From: Pyrocephalus nanus
Taxonomy: Eukaryota; Chordata; Aves; Passeriformes; Tyrannidae
NCBI GenBank assembly: GCA_038380795.1
Contig: CM076280.1
Span: 5,505,501 to 5,569,500, forward strand
Length of the DNA stretch: 64,000 nucleotides
Direction of reading: 5' to 3'
Of the stretch, positions 24,301 to 36,300 are shown in pieces. Made by a program: the position numbers and the translations under genes. Below the pieces are notes generated by a model. The model had not been told where the DNA came from. It worked only from the letters and a program-made list of their open reading frames with translations, and did no database searches. Position 1 is the stretch's first letter; each line of letters begins with the position of its first letter.

Positions 24301-27300
24301 GTAACAAGAACACAGTTTGGAACAAGTCATTTCATTAAACTGCACTTCCTTCATTTCCTGAAGATGTGGGTGTGTGTGGACTACAGGCTTTTCTTCCTAA
24401 TTTTAGCTGGAGCTGGCTGATAACCTCAGCCTGTGACACCACAGCCCCAAACTTTGCTCTTTACTTATCATGATTCACAGTTTGCTCAGATGAAAAAAAG
24501 ACTGAGAAATGTGGACTTGAACCTTAACTCCTCTCGTTGCAGGCGAGGGTACCTGGCTGCTGCACTGCCAGGGGCTTAAGCACAGCATTTGTCAATACTG
24601 GGAAAGTAATATCGGAAATTTAGCCTTGATTGCCCTTTTTTCTCTCAAAAAAAGCACAAAATTTTCTCCAACTCAGCATGCAACCATGTTTCAAAACTCC
24701 AACTGTTGTTAGAAAATGGAGCCATCACCCCCCCTCTGGTCACTTGGCAAGGGCTCAAATTCACCGATTGAGGAGGAAAAAGGGGAAAAAAAATAAATAA
24801 TGATGTTTAAATACAAAGCCTCTCCTGACTCCTATGCCCAGCTGGGCCCTCCAGGCAGTCCTGGCAGGGCCAAGTGGGCACAGCTGCCACGTTTGTGGGC
24901 TCAGCAAGTGATGGGAAAGCTGTCCCCTCTCGCCCACCCCCTCTGCCCTGAGTCATCCTCAGCTGATGGAGACACCAGAGAGCACGTAAGGCAGGAGCTG
25001 GTGGGTGGCTTGGATGCCTAAAGGCAGCCAGTTGGCAAAGCCACCTGTTCCCACCAGGGATCCTTTGCTGCAGGGCACCTGAGGGGGTTTTGTCCAGGTT
25101 ACATGAAGTGAAGAGGGTCAATCCCTGTCCCCACCATCCGTCAGGTGGAAGGGTGTGCTCCGGGCTGCACGTGGAGAATAGGCAGGAAAACGAAAGTTGC
25201 AGAGGGGCAACAGGACAGACAAACCACTGCCAGCTCTCAAAGGCACACCTAGACCCAGCACAGGGTCAAAGTGACCCAGGAGATGGGATAAGGACTCACA
25301 TCCTTCATCACCCACACCATTCCAAGGGATCTTGCAGGAAGCACCTGTGACTGCATGGCAGAGGTGTGAGGATACAAGAGAACAAAAGCTGTTTTGACAC
25401 AGTAAAACAAAGCCATGCTTCCCTCCCACATTGATCCTTGCTACTGTATTCCTATAGCATTGTGGCATTATTTCCTCCAAGCTGGTTTGGTAGAAAACAG
25501 TGGTTTCTCCTCATGGTTCCTCAGGACACCCAATTCTGTGCCTTCACCCTGAGAGAGAGCTGGGGCTCCACATCCCTTGGGTTTCCAAGCTGTGCTGTCA
25601 CAGTCAGGCCAGTGGCCAAGGATTGCTTTCCAAACAGTGGCACCCAGCAAACAGGGATATACACAGTGGCTCCATGCCGAGGATGTCCCCTCTCAGAACA
25701 GGATTCAGGCAGTGACTGGGCCTGAAATTACTAGCAAATAGCATAGGATAAGAGGTTAAGGGCTAAAAAAAAATTAGGCTGCAGAGTATGGCTGCAGCAA
25801 TATTCAAGTCATCCATATTTAGAGACATTTGTGCAATGTTCAAGATTAAAAAAGAGGAAAAAAAACTGTCCCCAAAAGCCTATGACATTTCAGAATTACA
25901 GTAAAACTGAGGAAATTTTCTCTAGGAAAAAGGTGACCCATTTCCTCAGACTACATCCCTCTTTAGCAAAAAAACTGAACACAAGCTGTGAGAAAGCCTT
26001 GAACATTCCCTGGTTGCTCCAAAATCTCATTTCTACAAAAATCAGTTTTGATGTATTTAATTTTCATTCCTAGTCATGCCATTTCAAACTCAAGCATGTT
26101 TTGATGGAGGAAATAAAAAGACTGCAATAAAATAAAAATTCACAAACTCATGAAGAAAGGCAATCTCTTTGCATGCTGCAAAGTGGCCTGCAATGAAAAG
26201 ATAACCACGCTTTTTATGCAACATTTCATAAAGGAAAAGCTTTATTTTTGTCCTGTCCTATCCAGGGAACAGGGACTAGTGAATGCAAATGCTTTTGTTT
26301 CCTGGGATCTGTTTGTGAAGCTTTGAGGCACTTGGTTATTCAGGCACATTCTTGGCAATGTCCCCATCATGAGTCATGTTTTCTTTAGCTGCTATTTGTG
26401 ACTTTGATATGTGGATCTCAAAGCACCTTTAAACAAATGTGTCACTGTAGATGGAGAAGCTAAAGCAGCAGGAGAGGAACAACTTTTCCAAGGAAGAGAT
26501 CCAGGATAAAGCCCAGCCCTGAAGGAAATCCACCCAAACCTAGAAGCAGGACAATGTGAGTACTGAAGGAGATGGTGGGGTGCTGGCTGAGCTTGCTGCC
26601 CTACTTTGGTTGTGCCAAAAAATGCCCATGGTCCTTGCTGTCTGCCCAGGGCTCAGTTCAGCAGGATGCTCTGCTTCCAACACCTCACTCAGGGTGGGGG
26701 TGATGTGAAAACACAATCCCCTCTCAGCCACAGAGAGCAGATGCAGAGCCAGAACCACAGGATTTTTAAGATTGGCAAAGACCTCCAAGACCATCAACTC
26801 CAACCATTCACTGCTAGACCATGTCCCTGACTGCCATATCCACACAGTTTTTGAGCACTTCCATGTATGCTGCCTCCACCACTTCCCTGGGCAGCCTGCT
26901 CCAACACTGGACAACCTATTCCACAAGGAAAATTTTCCTCATATCTAATCTAAACCTCCCCTGGTGCAACTTGAGGCCCTTTCCTCGTGTCCTGTTGGAA
27001 ATATGTCTATTAAAAATCACCACTGCACAGATTCCCAAATCCCAGCCCTTTTGTGGAGGACACAAAAGCCGTGTGGAAGCAGTGGAAAATCGTGGAGTCA
27101 TCACAGGGAGGGTGTTGGACCTGATCGATACCAGAAGTGAGAGGGATCAAATGCACCCCCCAGCATTTATCATCTGTCAGGTAACAGGACCCCAAAGGCT
27201 GTGAAATGAATCTGATGAAATCCAAACCACTTCCTGCAGGAAGGTTATACTGATTGCAACTGTTGTGTTCAAATCAGCAAAGAACATGCTGGATGTTCTG

Positions 27301-30300
27301 GGGGAGAAGGGAGATGCTGGGCTGTACCACTTCAGGCTGTGCCTGCCTGAAATCCTGCAGGTTTATCAATACAGCACAGCCAGTTCTAGTGCAAAAAAGG
27401 ACCACTGGAGTTCTTCTTTAGCTGACAGAGCCTCAAACACACCTGAAACAGTGGAGAGGGGTTGTTACAGCCATGCTGGGGGCCCCAAACCTGCACCAAG
27501 GTGGAGGGAGCTCAGTGAAAAGGCAGCACATGCAACCTGCCCCACAATGTGTACGGAGCCACACGAGCACCTCCTTGTACAAAGTGCTACAAAACCCCAA
27601 ATTTCAGCTACAGAAAACCCAAAATCCACTCACACGCTGATGGCCAGAGGGGAAATTCAAGTCTGGGCAAAGTTAAGAGCAAAACCTCCTCAGTTCCAGT
27701 GTAGGCAGCCTCAAAGCCCAGCAGGTCTTTAAGCTGTGAGCAGAGATACCCTCCTGCACCAAAATGTAGGGTCTGGGACAAGAGGGCTGGAGCTGAGTCC
27801 TTCCCTGAACACAAGGCTCTTTCCTGAGGGATAGGTTAAGACCAGCTGTAAATATTATAGTCTCACTATTCAAGGGATGTTTAGGGGAAAGAGAAAGCTG
27901 TGTGTGAGGAGGGTTAGGTTTTGTTTTATTTTATTTTATTTTTATTTTATTTTCAATTTAATTTCACTTTGATTTTATAGTTTTTGGGGGGTTAATTATT
28001 TTTTTTCAGGGGAAATGTATTTGTTTTGTTTTGTTTTGTTTTTCAAGGGCAAGTTGGGTATTTTTTTAAGTTTAGTAGGGACTGAGATAGAGGGTGAAAG
28101 GAGTTATCCCTTATTAATGGTCTTATGTCTCAGATTTTCATTTTGGCTTGGCAGGTGTTTGCTTTGTGCTTTTATCATGATGTAGGAACCCTTTGCTGAG
28201 TCTGGATGGGAATTTCTGTGAGGTTGGTCCTTCCCCTCTGGCCTGTGCTCTCCTTCATAGAAGACTTTTTGGTTTGTTCTAAGTTAAAAACCAGGATTCT
28301 CTGAGGCTGATAATTCAGTCTGGGGAGATCAGATGCTGCAAAAAAATCTAAGAAGACCTTCAAGTGTCTCTGCCCATGGCAGGGGCTTGGAACTGGATGA
28401 TCTTTAGGGTCTCTTCCAAGCCAAACCAGTCTGTGATTCCATGAAGACCTTCCCTCATGGTTATTTTGCGGGGGGAGAACTGGGCAAAGTAAAATTATCA
28501 GCTCCTGTTGCAGCTCAGGCTCCACAGGGCTGAGGAAGGGATTATGTGCTATTGCACATCTGAGCCTCTGCTCCGAAAGAATGAGCTGGACCCCGGAATT
28601 TGGAAGCACATGCATATGTATATATTTATCTACTGAGCAAAACAACAGTATCTGCAATGCTTTTTATTTGCCTTCTGGGTTCTGAGATTTCAACACTTGT
28701 ATTTTCTGGCTTTTCCTCGCAATCCTAAAAGGCAGTCTATTCTTATTTTTCAAATGGAAGTTGTGAGTTATACAATTATATGACTCAAGCCTGGAGTACT
28801 TAAAGAAGACAGGAAAAGAGCTAATGTGAATCCCCCAACTCTTACAAGGAACAAAAAACCTAAGAAAACAACAACTGTGCAGTCTGGTAGAGAGCTGGTC
28901 CTGATTTTCCTGCTGCTGACTAGAAACCTCCCAATTCCCAGTGCCTGAGGACATGCCAGGAGGAATGGGGGCAGGATGGCTCCCTCCTTGCCCTCTTGGG
29001 GTACAGCCCTGCCCTCTCTGAACTGGGGTGAACCCCCACAGTGGCTGAGCTGCTGCTCCAGCCAGTGGGATGTGTTTCAGCTCTTCCCTCCACACCAAAG
29101 CACCCAGTTTTCTCCTTCCTCCTGCCCTCCTTCCAACTCCTGGAAGGAGTTGCTTCCCCTCTTTTTGTTTCCCAGCCTTCCTTTCTGTTTTTCTCTGCCC
29201 CAGCTGTTGCAGTGTGCGGAGCAGCTCAGATTTAGGGTCCTGCAGACCATAATCAGTGGCAGGACATGGAACCTGATGTAAACTTGCCCAGGGCAGGGGC
29301 TGCTGCAAACCCGATGGAGGGGAGAGAGGCTCCTAAAACTGCCTGCGGTGGGAGGGATGAATTATCCGGCTCTGTGCAAGAGCAGCACCCAGAGGCCTCC
29401 ACAACAAGTGCATGTTTATCTCACTCAGATCTGTCCCTGCAGCAGCCCTGCCTGTCCCTGCTCCTTCCACGGCCCCTTCCAAAGCCCAGCTGAGGGTGAA
29501 TTTGCTGATCTCTGGAGAAGAGAGTCCGCACTGAGGTGTCTTTGTGCAGTCTGATATTGCTCCTGTTTTAACTCATTCCCAGAAGGATATTCTGTGCATT
29601 CCCACTTTCCTGAGTCTCGTCCTCCCTCCTGCCCATCTCTCCTTGCCCCTCTTCATCTCTGGAAGGGCAGGAGGTGTCTGTATTTAAAGCCTCAATCTTC
29701 CTGGGCACTGGACCGTTACCAGCAGCGCACTCATCACCGGGGCCGAGTCTCACTGACTGATTGTTTTCTGATTCTGTTTGGCATTTTATCCTGGCTGCAT
29801 AGAAAACTTATTATAAAATCATGTTTGTGTTCCATAGATTATATCTGTGCCTCACTGCAGCAGGAGGATGGAGCACGACAGGCAGAGCTGGAGGGGTCTG
29901 ATGAGAGCCCCTGCCAAGGTGACAGGGACCAAGCTGCAGTGCAGGTGTGGTGGTTGTAGGGGACAAAATAAGACACCCTTGGTCAGCCAAAGTCTGTCCT
30001 GGGGCTAGAATAACTGTTAATAATTAGCTGTTGAAATTCTCCTGACCAGATCATGCCACAAATAAATGTTCTAAACACAGAATAATTTTATATTAAATGA
30101 TTGCAACAGTCCCTGCTGCAATTAAAAGTCTGTTAGGCCTTCCCCTAGACAGTGTCTAGGCTAGAGGTGCCATCCATTTGCACCCTTATCGAGTTCAACA
30201 GCCTGCTGCAGAACCAGAGAGAGTTACTATTTAGTATTTTGTTATCTGGGTTCAGACAGCACTCAAGACCTGTCTGCAAAGAGAGTGTCCCAGAGTTTTA

Positions 30301-33300
30301 GAACTGGAGTTCTTCCAATGGCAAAATGTTGTGCCTGGCAGAGTGGGAGGTGGGAAAGTCTGACCCTGGTGTGTCCTTTTAGTTCCTTGGGTTGTAATAT
30401 CAGGTGCTAAAGCCACTCTGTCCTTCCACCATCTCCCATGTGAGCCAAAAAAAAAGGTGTCCTGCGAGCTCAGCTGATCATGGCAGCAGAAGAGACGCTC
30501 TGAGCTGCATATGGCAAAAAAAACCCACAGGGAATCATCCCTTCTAAGCACGGTTTTCCCATGTTCCTGCTCACCTCCCAGCAGGATGACTGGGATATGA
30601 CCAGTGGCATTCAACCTTTCTCCTCCCAGCCTCATTCCCTGGGAGAGCTAAACATGCAGACCAGTGTTTTGGCAATTACTTGACACAAACATTCCAAAAA
30701 CAGGGAAGGTGTCCACAGGAAAAGGTCAAGCAGAAAAATAAAGCATCACCTCTAGAGAAACAGCTAGACATGGCTTCTTGGAGAGGTGGAAAAATGCCTC
30801 CCTTTCTCCAGAGCTCTTTCTTGTCTTTAAAATATGCATTTCTGGAGGGGGCCCTTTAATTTCCCCCATCTCTGAGCACAGACAGATCTGCCAGATCCTT
30901 CTGCCCACTTCATCAAAAAGCAAGTGGTGCCCCTTTGTTCACAAGTTCATCACAAGATGCTGGTGGTGCAAGAGGCTTCACATGAATGGAGTTGGCCATC
31001 TGGAACAACCCTCATGTATCTCTCCATCTCATTGACTCTTTGTTCCATTTCAGTCTCAGCTGAAATTGGATCTTTTATCTCTCCTCCCTTGTCTGTGGCT
31101 CTTAGTTTCTCCCTCATACTGTCTCTGGTGCTATTTATGATTTATTCTCTGTAGCTGTCCTTTTTAATGCTGCAAAATGCTTGGGAAGGTGTTTTTTGTG
31201 GATGATGTAGAAAGCACAGGGATCCTGTCATCTACCCTTCCAATGGAGCTGACTGAACACATTCCAACGTTGTGGGAGATGGAAATCTCACCCTGGCACC
31301 TTGGATTCTTTAGTGCCCAATACAAGCAGGAGCAGTGAAATGGCCACAGAGCCTTGGAGATCTCAGGGAGATGGTTATGGGGAGTTCTGGCTAAACAAGA
31401 AGCCTCCAGGATCTGGGGTTCCTCTCCTTGCAGTGAGCTTGGGGCATGTGATAGTTTGGACTTTGGCTCCCTGCCAAATGCCCAAACTTTCAGTTAGCGG
31501 GCCCCCCTCCTCTTCCCCCTTCCTTTTTCTCTTAGGGTAAAGAAAGTAAAGAAAAAAAAACTATAAAAATTAAAGAACCCAAAGTTAAGCAGCTTATATA
31601 AATATATATATTTACGTAGATCACAGTTATATACAGTTAAGATGCTATATACACAGTAAAAGGGAATCAACCCCCCGAAGGGATAGGGAAAGGGGAGAAA
31701 GGGACAAGAGGGAACAAAAAGGGACACCGAATAGATATGCACAATCAAACCCGAGAACTAGTAAAATAACTAGTAAAACAAATCTCACCACGTCCTTTAA
31801 AACAGCAAGGTTAGCAAACACGGCCAGCACTCTCCAAACCTCCACGTGGCAGAACAGTGGATTCTGCAGGCCTCAGCCTTAGATAAGCGAAACCAACGCA
31901 AGGACCCACTGTTCCCAAACCTCACCGGAAGAAAAGAGAGCGAGACTTCTAATCTCCAACTCATTTATACTCCAGTTTACGTAAAAATCGTATGGAATAC
32001 TGGATACTTGGCCACTTCCTTGGTTACAAACTAGTCACCAGGAAAGCCTAGACTAAAACCATCACAGGGCATCACTTTACTCCAAAGGGACTGAATGCCC
32101 TTTCCTGGAGGCTCTTGAGGGCCCATAGATCTGGAGAAGAGAAGACTCAGGGGAGACCTCATTGCTCTCTACAACTCCCTGAAGGAGGGGGGAGCCAGAG
32201 GAGGGTCGGGCTCTGCTCCCAGGAACAGCAGCAGGACAAGAGGGCCCAGCCTTGAGCTGCCCCAGGGGAGGTTTGGGTTGGCCATTGGGAAGAAGTTCTT
32301 TGCAGAGAGAGTGCTCAGCCCTTGGAATGGGCTGCCCAGGGAGGGGGGGGAGTCCCCGTCCCTGGAGGGGTTTGAGCAGAGCCTGGATGTGGCCTCAGTG
32401 CCATGGGCTGGGTGACAAGGTGGGGTTGGGTCACAGGTTGGACTTGATGACCTCAGAGGCTTTTTCCATCCTGGTTAATTCTGTGATTCTATGATACAAC
32501 CTCACCATTCCTAGAAACCCTGGGATCTGCAGGGCAGCAAGACACAGTGACTCTGTGAGGCTCCTTCCTACACTGGGATTTTGTATCACACAAATGCCAC
32601 ACTGCAGCTGGTTCTGGGAAGTCTTCTGCCCACACACTAAATAAATTCTGGTGTGGTGCTCTGCTTCTCTATGGAAACCGTACCCTGCTTTTCTCTCCAT
32701 AGGATTTTTCTCATTTCAGGCTCCATAATAAATTAACGAGAAGATGTTTTCTTTACACCAACCATAGGAGAGACACTTTTCTGTACTCGATTAATCTTTA
32801 GTGATCTATATTAAATATTTATCTGAAGAAACGAGGCCTGTATTGCAGCAACATTTTCTATTATGAGACTTTATCATATCAAAAGATATTTTCCTGGCTC
32901 TGACTCCTTTTTCTGTACCCAGCCAGAACTTCAGATGGAAGGGCACTCTTTTTTTTTTTTTTTTCTTGCCCCTTTCTCTCCCAGTGACCTTTTCCCTCCA
33001 TAACAAGCTGCTGATATGTTAGAATTTACTGGGTTATAAACATTTTTTATCGAGTAGGAGGAAGCTGGGTGATTTGGCATCAGCTTCCCTAATAAAACCC
33101 GGGGGAGAGGCTGCACTGACACCAATAAAGGCCTGGAAGAAGCTGCAGCCTTCTGGGATGCTGGTCACGGATGACAAGGGGAGGTGGTGAGTGTCAGTCA
33201 CGTAGCTTTGCTCTGCTGAGGCACTTTTGGAAGGAGTCCAGGTCGCTGGCACGGGAGAGGGAGCTGGGAGGGACCTGGTAAAGGGCTCCTCTGTTCTCTC

Positions 33301-36300
33301 CCAGCATTTCCAAAATTGTGTGATCTGTCACAAACTGGGATTCCAAAACCCTCTCTTGCTGCCACTGGGAGGTGGAGAGACACTTGAAGCTGAGATAACT
33401 ATGAAGGGATGAGGATCTTGGTGTTGGACTCAGACACTGGTCCTACAAGAACACAGAGAACTCGGATCATGGTTTGATCTTGAATAAGTAGATGAATTTT
33501 CCTTCCTGCGATAAACCTGGCCATGGCTAGAGATAATCAGAATTATGACTGTTTTTAATGAGGTAGTGACAAAAGGAAACCCAATCTCAGGATTCTGCTT
33601 GTGGCATCAGGTTCTAAACAACAACATAACAAAACCATGGTCCAAATTCACAAGATCTCGCATCCTAACATATCTCTGCCTCCTGGGGGAGCGGTGCTTT
33701 AACTGGTCAATAATGAACTCATTCCCCAAAAGCCTGAATAAATCATCTGATGACTAGATATACACACATTATAAATGTTTAGTTCTGGTAATATATGACT
33801 GAGCTGTTATTTTGACAAATAGCTAGTGAATAAAATATCTGATGAACTGCATAATATTTTACTAATGATTAATTTATTCATTCGAAACAAACAAACAAAA
33901 CTCAGCCTTTTCCTCCACTATCCTGAGGAACTCTAAAGAGCTTTGAGATCCCTGGATGAGCTGTGTCTGCTATTCATCCTTTTATCATTGTGCATTTGTA
34001 GTGATTTACTACCAGGGATAATAAATTCGTGCCTTATGTTATGGATGGCCTCATTTAAGATTGTAGCAGATCCTGTTCAAAAGCCCCTGATTTTGTAATG
34101 CCCACTAAAAACTACAGGAATTTGGCACTTAGGCAGTTAAGTACCCACATAAAGTGCTTAAATCCCTTTTTTAATTCTGGGCCAAGCTTATCTGCAAGAT
34201 CATCTGCTGCTTCTGGAGACAAAGTGGTATGTTTGGGGATAGTTTCTGTAGGGCCAGTTACTACAGGATAGTTAATACAGGACAGATGTCTGTAAGATTC
34301 AGGCGAGGCCCTGGCTGTAGTTTTCCCTCTCCCTTACTCTCAGAAATACAATTCTCATTCAGAAATACATTTTCTGCGAGTTCTCAGAGAAGATAAAGGA
34401 CTAAAGAGCAGGAGCCCTTCCTCTGAGCTTTCCTGCGAGGGCTGATTGATTACAGATCAGATGCTGCTCCAGCTCCCCTTCCTGAATGAAAAATTGAGAG
34501 CTCTTAAAAATTGAATAAAATATGCCATTCTAAGAAGGATTTCCACTGGCATGAGCACAATAGGAGGTAGTAGTGAGCTGCTCAATATTTCTGTGTGCAG
34601 GGGCTAATCCCTTACTCCTCAGTCCCTGTGCAGTGTCCCTGTGGCACCTGAGGATAACTCAGCTGTAATTGGTAAGGGCTCCAATTCTGTGTCTCCAGAC
34701 AAAGCTTAAATCGTTCCCGTTTGGGAGAGCTCCAGCTTCAGCTGTGGCTGGAGCTGCCCAGGAGAGGATTCCTTTTAGTAGCTACTTTCAGGGCTGCAGA
34801 ATCTGGCTTTGTTCCATGTTGGAGGAATCTGGAACAGCTTGTAATGTTTTCACTAGACAAAATTTTGTCAAAATAGCTCATTTCTTAGATCTCCCTCTTT
34901 CACCGTAGTCACTGGTGACCGGAGGGTCTGGGACTTCAAAATATGTTGAATCTAATTCATCACTACACCACTAACAAAATAAAGCATTTTGACAAAACCT
35001 TACTTTGGAGAGAACGTTCTTGTACCTCGCTGAGACAATTTTATTGCACCTAAAATGCAAATACTTTGCCCTCCTGTCATTTCTTTTCCTCCATCCTTGT
35101 AGAACTTCACCAGTTCCGCTCCCTTTTCAGTGCACAATCCCCTCTGTTATGGGTGAAAATCATGCTCCAGTGTTGCAAACACTCATAAGGCCCTGACAAA
35201 GAGCTGTGATTCTCCTTTACCAGCTCCCAGACAGCAGCTGTGCATGGAAAAATCTTTTCCTTTGCCTGCTCACCCACAACCATGCAGGAGATGATCACCA
35301 GTGGAGCTGATATGTTCAAGGGGGAGATAAAGCACTGTCTCTTTTAAAGACCTGATGCAAATATCTCAGTTCCCTCAGAGTGAAAACAACAAACTTATTT
35401 TTATGACTCTTCTGCAGAAGAAAATTAAGCCCAAGTACAGTTGGTAATTATCCTGTAAGCTTATTATATAGTAGCATTCAGCCTCTTGCACAGTCTTAGT
35501 TCCTCTTTTGTTACATGCTGGAAGAGCTGGTAATTTCTTATTGCAGAGTCATTTCACAGGGAAGCATTCTCAGATTTCCTTTAATCTACTGGAGGCCATG
35601 CAAGATGCTCCAGACACCTCAGTGTCTGTGTGTAGCTCCCACCTTAATGCTCCTGAGTGCACAGAGGTGTTTGTGAGGCTTTGTGGCCAGCTAAAAGTGT
35701 GGTTTGCTCTGCCATCTCCCTTCCTCTCCAGTTTCATGGCTCTCAAATGGAATGAGACAGCCTGAGGAACATGCATGTGGAAGGCAAGCCCACCACTTGA
35801 TGGTAACAGTGGTCATCCCTCTACATCTTATCACACCAACATCCCTGGTTTTGTGTGTGGGTGTAAATATCCCAGGAATATTGTTGTGACTGCCTGATCC
35901 TTGGAAGTGTCCAAGGCCAGGTTGGGCAGGGCTTGGAGCAACCTGGTCTAGTGGAAGGTATCCCTGCCCATGGAAGGGAGCTGGAACTAGATAGTCTTTA
36001 ATATCCCTTCCAATCCAAATCCCTCTGTGATTCTATAATGAAAAAAGGGCCCCTGGCTGGTGCATATACAACACTGGAATAAGTTGTTTCAACATTCGAA
36101 AGCTTTTTTTCTCCTTTCAGATCAATTAAATTAATCTGAAGTCACCAAACAATTAGCAAAACTTCAGTTCTGGCATTGCTGACTTGGCCACAAGTGTCTG
36201 TTTGGTGTGTAACCTTGTGGGAGGATGGAAGGCTCCAGAACATATTGCTCCCTGGCTTTGCAGAGCCATTGCTCCATGGCCTCCTGTCCCTGCTTATGCA

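Noticed and set aside
28664..29308. Minus-strand open frame of 214 codons
   Set aside because: Composition is irregular, with no domain, no splice or promoter context and no family resemblance. It is a chance ORF in a GC-richer intron stretch.
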